The position numbers were made by a program, and so were the translations under genes. A stretch of DNA of 64,000 bases from Massilia yuzhufengensis. GTDB taxonomy: Bacteria > Pseudomonadota > Gammaproteobacteria > Burkholderiales > Burkholderiaceae_D. The notes below the pieces were generated by a model. That model saw nothing but the letters and a program-made list of their open reading frames with translations. It was not told the origin of the DNA and searched no databases. Positions 17,873-26,773 of the stretch are shown piece by piece. Every line of letters begins with the position of its first letter. Position 1 is the first letter of the stretch. The stretch spans positions 1 to 64,000 of the forward strand of contig NZ_FOLD01000015.1 in the NCBI RefSeq assembly GCF_900112225.1, in the 5' to 3' direction.

Positions 17873-18590
17873 CTTTCAAATCAATGGCTTGCGCTTGCGT
17901 ACAGGCACTTGGTCACAATCTTATCCACACAATCTGTGGGGAACTCATCTATAAGAGCCAAGGCGGCCGTGGCCAGCCACCTGCCCGTTTCGATGGCACG
18001 CCGTGCTCATCCTTTTAAAATCAAACACTTGCGCGACGATGTGCAGGCTTCATCACATCCTTATCCACAAAATATGTGCAGAGAGTGAATTTCGTATGCC
18101 CCTCGATCAAAAACGCTTAATAACTCATGCATGGGAGGGCGTTTTTGCACAGATTCGACGGCAAAACAGCTCGGTGATGAAATTTGATGCAGATTGATTT
18201 TGTTGTTGTGGATCAAGCACTTAGCTTGTGACTGAGGGCCTTGCTCACATTATTGTCCACAGAAAATGTGCGGAACCTGAAACGGGGGGCGGGCGGCCGG
18301 CAGCCGTCCTGCTGCCTAAAATTTGCGCCAAAGAAATTTATCCTTGAAAATCAATCACTTGCATCCAGTAGCGCCCCCTTGCGCACAATTTTGTCCACAG
18401 ATTGTGTTCGTAAGTGCAAATGCTTGAGCTGGATCAAAACGTAGTGTTCCGCCCGCTTGAGGTACTAGCCTAGCCCATCTGACACGTGCCATTTTCTTGC
18501 GCACCGTAAAAAAGTCCTTTCAAATCAAGCCTGTTTGGCCAAACCATCCCGCTTGCGCACATTTTTATCCACAGATCTTGTGCAGAACTA
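17873..18590. repeat. Five-module array of IHF-like core plus paired DnaA-box-like sites
   Basis: This fills most of the 0.93-kb gap between xseA and exbB. Each module has an IHF-like core (WATCAANNNNTTR) at 17879, 18019, 18211, 18349 and 18523, and a DnaA-box-like TT(A/G)TCCACA at 17921, 18061, 18253, 18391 and 18565. After exactly 5 nt comes the opposed arm TGTG..GAA (17935, 18075, 18267, 18405, 18579). The TCAA of the IHF core is exactly 40 nt before the DnaA box in all five modules, and a (T)CACA lies at fixed distance between. Exact matches to the IHF consensus are modules 1, 2 and 4; module 3 has one mismatch, module 5 two. The second arm of module 4 is degenerate. No open frame here looks coding. 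A datA/DARS-like or origin-like role is inference. Confidence 0.8.
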
Positions 18591-18655
18591 GACTTGCCGC
18601 CCTGCTGGCAACTTGTTACATTGCTGAATTGATTTCTTACCCTCAGGAGTTTCTC

Positions 18656-19264
18656 TTGCTCGCTATTTTCCAAGCTGCAGGCTGGCCCATCTGGCTGCTG
18701 CTGATTGCCTCGATCGTCGCTGTCGCCCTGATCGTGGAACGCCTGATCTACCTGCGCCGCGAGAAAATCCTCCCGAAGCAATTGCTCGATGAAGTGATCC
18801 GGGTCTACCGCGCCGGCAAGGTCACGCCCGACGTCATCGACAAGCTCGAACACAATTCTCCGCTCGGCACCGTGCTGGCCGCCGCGCTGCGCAACGTCGA
18901 CGCCCCGCGCGACGTCATGAAGGAATCGATCGAGGAAGCCGGCCGCGGCGTGGCCCAGGGCCTGGAGCGCTTCCTGACCACGCTCGGCACCATCGCCTCG
19001 CTGGCCCCGCTGATGGGCCTGTTCGGTACGGTGGTGGGCATGATCGAGATCTTTGGCGCCCAGAGCCCGACCGGCGGCAACAACCCGGCGCAACTGGCCC
19101 ACGGTATTTCGGTGGCCCTGTATAACACCGGCTTCGGCCTGGCCATCGCCATGCCGGCCCTGGTGTTCTACCGCCACTTCCGCGCACTGGTCGACAGCTT
19201 CGTCATCGAGATGGAACTGCAGGCCGTGAAATTTGTCGACGTCGTCCACGGTGCCCGCAAATGA
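18656..19264 (+). CDS. exbB: MotA/TolQ/ExbB proton channel family protein
   Basis: A 202-residue inner-membrane protein with three predicted membrane helices and the conserved SLAPLMGLFGTVVGMIEIF segment. With the ExbD-like protein it should form a proton-driven motor energising TonB-dependent outer-membrane transport. The start is a TTG at 18656 with AGGAG six bases upstream, giving the family N-terminus LAIFQAAGWPIWLLLI; an in-frame ATG at 18497 would read through part of the DnaA-box array and is unlikely. It overlaps exbD by 4 nt and begins an operon running to kdsB. Confidence 0.92.
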   Translation: MLAIFQAAGWPIWLLLIASIVAVALIVERLIYLRREKILPKQLLDEVIRVYRAGKVTPDVIDKLEHNSPLGTVLAAALRNVDAPRDVMKESIEEAGRGVAQGLERFLTTLGTIASLAPLMGLFGTVVGMIEIFGAQSPTGGNNPAQLAHGISVALYNTGFGLAIAMPALVFYRHFRALVDSFVIEMELQAVKFVDVVHGARK

Positions 19265-19704
19265 TGGATTTCCGCCGCGGCCGCAAGCGCGAAGAACCGG
19301 AGATCAACCTGATCCCGTTCATCGACGTGCTGCTGGTCGTCCTGATCTTCCTGATGGTCTCGACCACCTACAGCAAGTTCACCGAATTGCAGATCACCTT
19401 GCCGACGGCCGACGCGGCCAAGGTCGAGCAGCGTCCCTTCGAGATCAATGTCACGATCGATGCCAAGGGCAACTACACTGTGAACAATGTGCCGGTGTCC
19501 TTCCAGAGCGTCGCGGGCCTGGCCGAAGACCTCCGCAGCGCCGCCCGCAGCGGCCCGGGTGGCCAGCCGGCAAGCGACCCGGTGGTCATCGTCAACGCCG
19601 ACCAGTTCGCCATGCACCAGATGGTGATCAATGTGCTGGAAGCGGCGCGCGTGGCCGGCTACGACAAGCTGACCTTCGCCGCCCAGACCGGCGCCAAGAA
19701 ATAA
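19261..19704 (+). CDS. exbD: ExbD/TolR family biopolymer transport protein
   Basis: A 147-residue protein with one N-terminal membrane helix containing the conserved aspartate in INLIPFIDVLLVVLIFLMV and a periplasmic domain with VNADQFAMHQMVINVLEAAR. It is the partner of ExbB, and the helix aspartate carries the proton. Start and exbB stop overlap (ATGATG). In beta-proteobacteria this exbB-exbD pair often precedes lpxK and kdsB, as here. Confidence 0.93.
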   Translation: MMDFRRGRKREEPEINLIPFIDVLLVVLIFLMVSTTYSKFTELQITLPTADAAKVEQRPFEINVTIDAKGNYTVNNVPVSFQSVAGLAEDLRSAARSGPGGQPASDPVVIVNADQFAMHQMVINVLEAARVAGYDKLTFAAQTGAKK

Positions 19705-19755
19705 ACGACACGCGGGCGCCGCCGGCGTCCGCTCCTTCATGGCGTTCGCCCTTGC

Positions 19756-20784
19756 ATGGCTCACTCCCTCGAATCGACCCTGACCCGCGCCTGGCTGCGG
19801 CGCGGCCCGCTGGCGCTGGCGCTGCTGCCGCTCGCGCTGGTGTTCCGCCTGCTGTCCGGCTTGCGCGCGCTGCTGTACCGCCTCGGCATCAAGCGGGGTG
19901 GGCGGCTGCCGGTGCCGGTCATCGTGGTGGGCAACATCTTTATTGGCGGGACCGGCAAGACGCCGCTCACGATCTGGCTGGCCGAGGCCCTGCGCGCGGC
20001 CGGCATGCGCCCGGGCGTGATTTCGCGCGGCCATGGCGGCGCGCAAAGCGCACCGCGCGCGGTCACGCCGCAATCCGATCCACGCGAGGTCGGCGACGAG
20101 CCGCTCCTGATCGCGGCGCGCGCCGGCTGCCCGGTGGTGGTGGGGCGCCGGCGTTTCGAGGCGGGCAGGGCGCTGCTGGCTGCCTACCCGGAGGTCGACG
20201 TCCTGATCACCGATGACGGACTGCAGCACTACGCCTTGGGGCGCGACATCGAGATCGTCCTGTTCGACGGCCGCGGCGTTGGCAATGGCTGGCTGCTGCC
20301 GGCCGGCCCGCTGCGCGAGCCGCCCTCGCGCCGCCGCGATTTTACAGTGGTCAATGCCCCCGAGATCAGCCCGGCGCTGGCAGAGTCGGTCGGCGGCCAG
20401 CCCTTCCGCATGCAGCTGGCGGGCGGCTTCGCCGAACCGCTGGCCCGGCCCGGCCAGCAATTGCCGCTGGCGCAGTTAATGGGCAAGCGCATCGTGGCGG
20501 CGGCCGGCATCGGCAACCCGGGCCGCTTCTTCGCCATGCTGCGCGCGGCCGGCCTGCAGGTGGGCGAGCTGCCGCTGCCCGACCACCACGACTTCCTCGA
20601 CCGTCCCTTTGACGGGGTCGACGCCGATGTCATCCTGATCACGGAGAAGGATGCAGTAAAATGTCGGCAACTTGATAACCTGAAGGACGACCCGCGCTTG
20701 TGGGTCGTGCCCGTGACGGCGCGGATCGATCCTGCGCTGGCCGAACAAATCGTGGAGAAATGTCGTGGACGCTCGACTGCTTGA
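19756..20784 (+). CDS. lpxK: Tetraacyldisaccharide 4'-kinase
   Basis: A 342-residue membrane-associated kinase that phosphorylates the 4' position of the lipid A disaccharide. It has an N-terminal hydrophobic helix (about residues 18-42), a P-loop G64-G-T-G-K-T69 and the LpxK motif [19 protein letters not shown]. Late motifs include [10 protein letters not shown]. It overlaps the next gene by 20 nt, indicating a tight operon for lipid A and KDO assembly. Confidence 0.95.
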   Translation: MAHSLESTLTRAWLRRGPLALALLPLALVFRLLSGLRALLYRLGIKRGGRLPVPVIVVGNIFIGGTGKTPLTIWLAEALRAAGMRPGVISRGHGGAQSAPRAVTPQSDPREVGDEPLLIAARAGCPVVVGRRRFEAGRALLAAYPEVDVLITDDGLQHYALGRDIEIVLFDGRGVGNGWLLPAGPLREPPSRRRDFTVVNAPEISPALAESVGGQPFRMQLAGGFAEPLARPGQQLPLAQLMGKRIVAAAGIGNPGRFFAMLRAAGLQVGELPLPDHHDFLDRPFDGVDADVILITEKDAVKCRQLDNLKDDPRLWVVPVTARIDPALAEQIVEKCRGRSTA

Positions 20785-20935
20785 TATCCTGGTCTGCCCT
20801 TTGTGCAAGGGCCCCCTCCAGTACGACAAAAAGGCGCAGGAATTGACCTGCGGCCCGGACCGCCTGGCTTACCCGATCCGCGACGGTATCCCGATTATGT
20901 GGGCCGACCAGGCGCGCAAGATCGAGCCGGCCTGA
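20765..20935 (+). CDS. Trm112 family protein (YcaR-like)
   Basis: A 56-residue protein starting with GTG, with GGAG seven bases upstream, inside the end of lpxK in another frame. The sequence has [14 protein letters not shown] and [12 protein letters not shown], the standard Trm112/YcaR pattern with Cys residues that may bind zinc. Trm112-like proteins are small activators of methyltransferases in other organisms; the bacterial role is not settled. The position between lpxK and kdsB is a conserved arrangement in proteobacteria. Confidence 0.93.
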   Translation: MDARLLDILVCPLCKGPLQYDKKAQELTCGPDRLAYPIRDGIPIMWADQARKIEPA

Positions 20936-20945
20936 CAGGGCGGCG

Positions 20946-21698
20946 ATGCGCTTCACCGTCATCATTCCGGCGCGGCTGGCCTCGACCCGCCTGCCGAACA
21001 AGCCGCTGGCCGACCTGGGCGGCAAGCCGATGATCGTGCGCGTGGCCGAGCGCGCGCGTGAATCGGGCGCGTCCCGCATCGTCGTCGCCACCGACCACGC
21101 CGACATCGCCGCGGCCTGCGCCGCCCACGGCATCGAAGCCTGCATGACACGCGCCGACCATCCGTCCGGCACCGACCGCATCGCCGAAGTGGCCCAGGTC
21201 CTGGGCCTTGCCGCCGATGAGGTCGTCGTCAACCTGCAGGGCGACGAGCCGCTGATCGACCCGGCCCTGCTGGCCGCCTGCGCCGCCTGCATCCGCAATG
21301 GCGTGCCGATGGCCACCGTTGCGCATCCGATCACGGACGTTGCCGAGGTGTTCAATCCGAATGTGGTGAAGGTCGTGCTCGACAAGGCGGGGCGCGCCCT
21401 GTACTTTTCGCGCGCCACGATTCCCTGGAGCCGCGACGCTTTTGCGCTGAGCAAGGAGTCGCTGCCGGCCGGCTACGCGCCGCTGCGCCACGTCGGCCTG
21501 TACGCCTATAGCAACGCCTTCCTGCAGGCCTACCCGGCCCTGGAAGCCTCGCCGCTCGAAACCATCGAGGCGCTGGAACAGTTGCGCGTGCTGTGGCATG
21601 GCTACCCGATCGCCGTCCACATCACCGGCAGCGCGCCGCCGGCCGGCGTCGACACCCCGGACGACCTGGAACGCGTGCGCCGCCACTACGCCGCGTGA
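20946..21698 (+). CDS. kdsB: 3-deoxy-manno-octulosonate cytidylyltransferase
   Basis: A 250-residue enzyme that makes CMP-KDO from CTP and KDO for lipopolysaccharide inner core. It carries the N-terminal nucleotide site [21 protein letters not shown], the metal and CTP motif [11 protein letters not shown] and the substrate segment ATIPWSRD. It starts 10 nt after the Trm112 gene. Length is normal for the family, and no anomaly is seen. Confidence 0.96.
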   Translation: MRFTVIIPARLASTRLPNKPLADLGGKPMIVRVAERARESGASRIVVATDHADIAAACAAHGIEACMTRADHPSGTDRIAEVAQVLGLAADEVVVNLQGDEPLIDPALLAACAACIRNGVPMATVAHPITDVAEVFNPNVVKVVLDKAGRALYFSRATIPWSRDAFALSKESLPAGYAPLRHVGLYAYSNAFLQAYPALEASPLETIEALEQLRVLWHGYPIAVHITGSAPPAGVDTPDDLERVRRHYAA

Positions 21699-21875
21699 GG
21701 CTGTCAAGTACCTATTTCAGCGTGTCTGCGCGACATCAAAACATGCCGGGGGAGGGCCCCGGGATTGGCGTTAAAGCTGACTTTTGTGGTAACTTTCGTG
21801 TCAAGTAGCCAGATATGCATCAAAGGCGCGCAGCCGTCACGCGTCGCCCACATAAAAATTATCAACATCCTCTAA

Positions 21876-22547
<672 letters not shown>

Positions 22548-22565
22548 ATAATCGGCAGCTTGCTC

Positions 22566-22588
22566 AAACGGCCCCGCGTGGCCGTTTT
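22566..22588 (+). terminator. Intrinsic terminator after adk
   Basis: Stem AAACGGCC (22566-22573) and GGCCGTTT (22580-22587) with loop CCGCGT. The T tract is short (four T, partly in the stem), 18 nt after the adk stop. Confidence 0.75.
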
Positions 22589-22626
22589 GCATATGCGCCC
22601 CCATGCCTCCGGCCACGTCCAACAGC

Positions 22627-22655
22627 CCGTCGTACCGGCGCAGGCCGGTACCCAA
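22627..22655. repeat. REP-like unit (family A)
   Basis: One copy of the CCGTCGT-(N)CCGGCG-CAGG-CCGG palindrome, here with GTACCGG/CCGGTAC arms, followed by CCCAA. It lies between convergent adk and the DsbA-like gene. Confidence 0.6.
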
Positions 22656-22672
22656 GTGACGCCCGCATACGC

Positions 22673-23185
22673 TTACAGGTAGCGTTCCACCGCGGCGGTG
22701 AGCAAGTCCGGATCCGAATCCCCCTCATATCGCTCGCCGTTGATGAAAAAGCTCGGCGTCCCGTGCGCCCCCAGCGCCTTGCCTGCCTGCGCTTGCCCGC
22801 GCACCCGCTCGCGATAGGCGCCCGCGCCCAGCGCTTCCTCGAAGCGCCCGCCATCGAGCCCCAGCTGCCGCGCCAGCAGCGGCAACTGTCCCGGCGCCAG
22901 CTGCGCCTGGTGCGCGAACAGCGCGTCATGCATCTCCCAGAAACGCCCCTGCGCCCCGGCCGCTTCCGCCGCCTCGGCCGCTTCCTGCGCATACGGATGC
23001 ATCGCCAGCGGCAAATGCCGGTACACCAGCGCGATCCGTTCGCCGTACTGTTCCCGCAGCGCGCCCAGCGTCGCATGCGCCCGCGCGCAGTACGGGCACT
23101 GGAAATCCCCGTACTCGACAATGACGACGTCCGCTTCCGGATTCCCGCGTAGATGGTCGTTTTGCGCGATCTGCACTTCGTTCAT
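22673..23185 (-). CDS. DsbA-family thioredoxin-fold protein, cytosolic
   Basis: A 170-residue protein with a thioredoxin/DsbA fold: VVIVEYGDFQCPYCARAH contains a CPYC active site, and the cis-proline is in GAHGTPSFFINGERYEG. There is no signal peptide, so it probably acts in the cytosol, perhaps as a reductase or isomerase or in oxidative-stress repair; FrnE-like and NhaA-linked relatives are alternatives. It faces adk convergently across a REP element. The fold is sure; the substrate is unknown. Confidence 0.85.
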   Translation of the reverse strand: MNEVQIAQNDHLRGNPEADVVIVEYGDFQCPYCARAHATLGALREQYGERIALVYRHLPLAMHPYAQEAAEAAEAAGAQGRFWEMHDALFAHQAQLAPGQLPLLARQLGLDGGRFEEALGAGAYRERVRGQAQAGKALGAHGTPSFFINGERYEGDSDPDLLTAAVERYL

Positions 23186-23346
23186 GCCTGCTCCTGTGCT
23201 TGTGTTCGCCTTGATCTTCGCATGGGCTTGCGCCGGCCCGCCGCCCGTTACCGCCCATCAATGATGTGAACGATTGTTTCGCGTGCGACGCGGCGGCAGG
23301 GGCAGGCAGATAATGACCCATCCACATCGACCAGCAGGGGAGCGCC

Positions 23347-23937
23347 ATGCGTCCGCTACCATCCATCATTGCCGTGCTGTTCGCGCTCGGTTCCGCCACT
23401 GCGCTGGCCCAGAACCAGGCCGCGCCCACGCCGGCGCCGCCCAAGCCCGCCAACAGCCCGACCTATGGCCCGGTGCTGCACCCGCAGGCCACGCCCGCGG
23501 CTCCGCTGCCGCCGGCCAGTACGCCCGCGGCCGGCGAGGCCAGGCCGCAGGCGCAGGAAGAACGCGCCGGCCAGCCGCCCACCACCGGCAAGCACAATGA
23601 AGTCGACCCGTCGGCCCGCCCGGCGCCCGAGGCGGTCCAGCCCCAGCAGCGCCCGCAGCCGGCCAAGAAAGACAAGCAGGCCCAGCGCCGTCCGGGCGCG
23701 GTGCAGCGCATCGAGAGCACGCCGCGCATTGCCGTGCCGGCGCCGGCGCCGATGCCGCGCGTGGCGCCCCCGTCCGCGCCGGCCGGCCCGCAATCGACCC
23801 AGGTGATGGGCTGCATGGGCAGCATGTGCACCGACGCCAATGGCGCGACCTACAATGCCGGCGGGCCGGGCAACACCGCGGTCAGCAGCAGCGGCCGCCT
23901 GTGCACCCGCAATGGCGCCACGATGCAGTGCCTTTGA
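23347..23937 (+). CDS. Exported Pro/Ala-rich protein with Cys-containing C-terminus
   Basis: A 196-residue protein with signal peptide (MRPLPSIIAVLFALGSATALA) and a long low-complexity region of Pro, Ala, Gln and Lys (about 23-150), then a compact C-terminal part with five cysteines (MGCMGSMCTDANGATYN, GRLCTRNGATMQCL). GGGGAG precedes the ATG. The design, an extended linker carrying a small disulfide-bonded domain, suggests a cell-surface or periplasmic protein. No family was recognised. The following 60 nt lead to the LiuR-like operator. Confidence 0.65.
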   Translation: MRPLPSIIAVLFALGSATALAQNQAAPTPAPPKPANSPTYGPVLHPQATPAAPLPPASTPAAGEARPQAQEERAGQPPTTGKHNEVDPSARPAPEAVQPQQRPQPAKKDKQAQRRPGAVQRIESTPRIAVPAPAPMPRVAPPSAPAGPQSTQVMGCMGSMCTDANGATYNAGGPGNTAVSSSGRLCTRNGATMQCL

Positions 23938-24002
23938 CCGGGCGGCTATAAAGCGTGCGCCACATGGTTTTTCCGGCCAAAAGTTCGCTACAATGCCGCT
24001 GC

Positions 24003-24034
24003 TTGACGTTTACGTTAACGTAACTGGACGTCAA
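24003..24034. promoter_or_regulatory. LiuR-like (MerR family) operator
   Basis: A perfect palindrome TTACGTTAACGTAA (24010-24023) lies inside outer arms TTGACG (24003) and CGTCAA (24029-24034). MerR-type LiuR regulators of branched-chain amino acid and fatty acid breakdown bind TTTACGT-ACGTAAA-like sites. It precedes the SDR gene by about 35 nt, consistent with control of its promoter. Confidence 0.55.
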
Positions 24035-24069
24035 CATCAGCGGCACTAGAACTTTTATAAGGGAAAACC

Positions 24070-24828
24070 ATGCAAATTCAGAACAGTGTGTTCATCGTGA
24101 CCGGTGGCGCGTCGGGTCTTGGAGCGGCCACGGCGCGCATGCTCACCGAAGCGGGCGGCAAGGTCGTCATCGCCGACGTGCAGGCTGAAGCCGGCGCGGC
24201 GCTGGCGGCGGAACTTGGCGGCGTGTTCGTCAAGTGCGACGTCACCTCGGAGGCCGATGGCCTGGCGGTGGTCGCTGCGGCCACGGAGCTGGGCATCCTG
24301 CGCGGCCTGGTCAACTGCGCCGGCGTGGCGCCGGCCGTCAAGACCGTCGGCAAGGACGGCCCGCACCCGCTGGAATCGTTCCAGCGCGCGGTGAACATCA
24401 ACCTGGTCGGCACCTTCAATATGTGCCGCCTGGCCGCCGATGCGATGGGCAAACTCGATGCCGCCGAATACGGCGAGCGCGGCGTCATCATCAACACCGC
24501 CTCGGTCGCGGCCTTCGATGGCCAGATCGGCCAGGCCGCCTATGGTTCGTCCAAGGCCGCCGTGGCCGGCATGACCCTGCCGATGGCGCGCGACCTGGCG
24601 CGCAGCGGCATCCGCGTGATGACCATCGCCCCCGGCATTTTCGAAACCCCGATGCTGATGGGGATGCCGGAAGAAGTACGCGACGCGCTGGGCAAGATGG
24701 TCCCGTTCCCACCGCGCCTCGGCATGCCGAAGGAATACGCGCATCTGGCCCGCGCCATCATTGAAAACGTGATGCTCAACGGCGAAACGATCCGCCTCGA
24801 CGGCGCGATCCGGATGCAGCCGAAGTAA
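24070..24828 (+). CDS. SDR-family 3-hydroxyacyl-CoA dehydrogenase, HSD10-like
   Basis: A 252-residue short-chain dehydrogenase with NAD site [24 protein letters not shown], the active-site serine in [10 protein letters not shown], and Tyr158/Lys162 in [11 protein letters not shown]. The extended similarity ([36 protein letters not shown]) fits type II 3-hydroxyacyl-CoA dehydrogenases of the HSD17B10 group, which act in isoleucine or fatty-acid degradation. The LiuR-like operator upstream supports that role. A perfect intrinsic terminator follows 55 nt after the stop. Confidence 0.88.
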   Translation: MQIQNSVFIVTGGASGLGAATARMLTEAGGKVVIADVQAEAGAALAAELGGVFVKCDVTSEADGLAVVAAATELGILRGLVNCAGVAPAVKTVGKDGPHPLESFQRAVNINLVGTFNMCRLAADAMGKLDAAEYGERGVIINTASVAAFDGQIGQAAYGSSKAAVAGMTLPMARDLARSGIRVMTIAPGIFETPMLMGMPEEVRDALGKMVPFPPRLGMPKEYAHLARAIIENVMLNGETIRLDGAIRMQPK

Positions 24829-24853
24829 GAAACCAGGCTTCTCCTGAACGCCC

Positions 24854-24915
24854 CCGCCAATTGTTGTACGATTGGCGGATGTGGGGCGCGCGGCGCAAGC
24901 CGCGCGCCCCTTTTT
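24854..24915 (+). terminator. Tandem hairpins with strong intrinsic terminator in the ggt leader
   Basis: A first hairpin pairs CCGCCAAT (24854-24861) with ATTGGCGG (24871-24878). A second, perfect 12-bp stem GGGGCGCGCGGC (24883-24894) with GCAA loop and its complement (24899-24910) is followed by TTTTT (24911-24915). The T tract ends 17 nt before the ggt start, so ggt must be transcribed through it or from within it. Confidence 0.85.
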
Positions 24916-24932
24916 GCTTCCTGGAGAATCGA

Positions 24933-26702
24933 TTGAACAAACTCAATGTGCTGGCCCTCGCCACGCTGCTCGCGTGCGCCCAGCCGGTACTGGCGCAGGA
25001 CACGCGCCAGGCCGCCCCCGAAGCCGCCACCGGCTACGCCGAAAAATCCGGCTGGCCCGCAAAAACCTACATGGTGGCCGCGGCCAACCCGCTGGCGGTG
25101 GAAGCGGGCTACCAGATCCTGAAGCAGGGCGGCAGCGCGATCGACGCCGCCATCGCCACCCAGCTGGTGCTGACCCTGGTCGAGCCGCAATCGTCCGGCA
25201 TCGGCGGCGGCGCCTTCCTGGTGCACTACGACGGCCACAAGACCCAGGCCTTCGACGGCCGCGAAACCGCGCCTTCGAAAGCCGACGAGCGCCTGTTCCA
25301 GCGCGCCGACGGCACGCCGGTGTCGCGCACCGAAGGCGTGGTGGGCGGCCGCTCCACCGGCGCGCCGGGCGTGCTGCGCATGCTGGCGCTGGCGCACAAG
25401 GAGCACGGCAAGCTGCCGTGGAAGGCGCTGTTCGCGCCCGCCATCCGCCTGTCCGAGGACGGCTTCGCGGTCAGCCCGCGCCTGCACGCGCTGCTCTCTG
25501 GCGATGCGCACCTGCGCAAGGACCCTGAGGCGGCGCGCTACTTCTACGGCAACGCCGGCAAGCCCTGGCCGGTGGGCCACGTGCTGAAGAACCCCGCGCT
25601 GGCGACGACCTTGCGCGAGATCGCCGATGGTGGCGCCGACGCCTTCTACACCGGCCGCATCGCGCGCGACATCGCGGCCAAGGTGCAGGGCCACCCGACC
25701 AACCCGGGCCTGCTCAGCGCGGCCGACATCGCCGCCTACCAGCCCAAGGTCCGCACCCCGGTGTGCAGCGACTACCGCGCCTATACGGTCTGCGGCATGC
25801 CGCCGCCTTCGTCCGGCGGCATCGCGGTGGCGCAGATGCTGGGCATGTTCGAGACCATCGACATGAAGGCGCTCGCCCCCGGCAACGGCGTGCCGGGAGC
25901 GCAGGCGCTGCACGTGTTCACCGAAGTCGGGCGCCTGGCCTACGCCGACCGCAACCGCTATGCGGCCGACACCGATTTCGTGCCGCTGCCCGGCCGCGGC
26001 GTGCCGAGCCTGATCGACAAGACCTACCTGGCCCAGCGCGCCAAGCTCATCGGGCCGCGCTCGATGGGCGAGGCGCCGGCCGGCACGCCGCCGGGCATGG
26101 ACGTCGCGTGGGGCACCGACAACGCCATCGAAACCCCGTCCACCTCGCATGTGGCGGTGGTCGACGGCTTTGGCATGGGCCTGTCGATGACCACCACCGT
26201 CGAAGACGCCTTCGGCTCGCGCCAGATGGTCGATGGCTTCATCCTGAACAACCAGCTCACCGATTTCTCGTTCGCCTCGCGTGACGCCGACGGTCCGGTG
26301 GCCAACCGCGTGGAAGCGGGCAAGCGCCCGCGCAGCGCGATGTCGCCGACCGTGGTGTTCGACCGCAAGACCGGCAAGCTGGTGCTGACCGTGGGCTCGC
26401 CCGGCGGGCCGGCCATCATCAATTATGTCGCCAAGGTGCTGGTCGGGACCCTCGACTGGGGCCTGAACGTGCAGCAGGCCATCGCCCTGCCGAACTTCGG
26501 CAGCCGCAATGGGCCGACCGAACTGGAAGTGGGGCGCTTCCCGTCCACCACCATCGAGGCCTTGGGCGCGCGCGGCCACAAGGTACGCCTGGGCGAGCAG
26601 ACCTCGGGCCTGCACGGCATCCAGCGCATCGACGTGCATGGCGTGCCGCTGTGGTACGGCGGCGCCGACCCGCGCCGCGAAGGCGTCGCCAAAGGCGACT
26701 GA
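24933..26702 (+). CDS. ggt: Gamma-glutamyltransferase
   Basis: A 589-residue exported Ntn-hydrolase that cleaves gamma-glutamyl bonds (glutathione) and transfers glutamate. The signal peptide (LNKLNVLALATLLACAQPVLAQ) starts at a TTG with GGAGA upstream, the best start; an earlier in-frame TTG would lie before the terminator hairpin. Autocatalytic nucleophile Thr404 lies in PSTSHVAVVDG. Substrate motifs are QSSGIGGGAFLV near the N-terminus and GSPGGPAIIN in the small subunit. The leader carries an intrinsic terminator, so expression may depend on read-through or attenuation. Confidence 0.93.
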   Translation: MNKLNVLALATLLACAQPVLAQDTRQAAPEAATGYAEKSGWPAKTYMVAAANPLAVEAGYQILKQGGSAIDAAIATQLVLTLVEPQSSGIGGGAFLVHYDGHKTQAFDGRETAPSKADERLFQRADGTPVSRTEGVVGGRSTGAPGVLRMLALAHKEHGKLPWKALFAPAIRLSEDGFAVSPRLHALLSGDAHLRKDPEAARYFYGNAGKPWPVGHVLKNPALATTLREIADGGADAFYTGRIARDIAAKVQGHPTNPGLLSAADIAAYQPKVRTPVCSDYRAYTVCGMPPPSSGGIAVAQMLGMFETIDMKALAPGNGVPGAQALHVFTEVGRLAYADRNRYAADTDFVPLPGRGVPSLIDKTYLAQRAKLIGPRSMGEAPAGTPPGMDVAWGTDNAIETPSTSHVAVVDGFGMGLSMTTTVEDAFGSRQMVDGFILNNQLTDFSFASRDADGPVANRVEAGKRPRSAMSPTVVFDRKTGKLVLTVGSPGGPAIINYVAKVLVGTLDWGLNVQQAIALPNFGSRNGPTELEVGRFPSTTIEALGARGHKVRLGEQTSGLHGIQRIDVHGVPLWYGGADPRREGVAKGD

Positions 26703-26713
26703 GCTGTTCGATC

Positions 26714-26743
26714 GTAGGGTGGGCGGGTCTCCCGCCCGCGCGT
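26714..26743 (+). repeat. Dispersed palindromic repeat (family B)
   Basis: Starts GTAGGGTGGGCGGGT and contains a GGGCGGG/CCCGCCC hairpin; almost identical to the left arm at 11354. It lies between the convergent ggt and PH-domain genes and may terminate transcription. Confidence 0.6.
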
Positions 26744-26773
26744 ACACATCACGCCGGCAGGCCGACGCAGGAT

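Noticed and set aside
17717..18444. Small open frames inside the module array
   Set aside because: They run across the conserved DNA-box spacings, lack ribosome sites and show no protein-like pattern.
17873..18590. Possible CRISPR array
   Set aside because: Units are imperfect, irregularly spaced (about 138-192 bp) and have no identical direct repeats with unique spacers; no cas genes are near.
18497..18655. Earlier ATG start for exbB
   Set aside because: The extension covers the last DnaA-box module and is unlike ExbB N-termini, whereas a TTG at 18656 has a good ribosome site.
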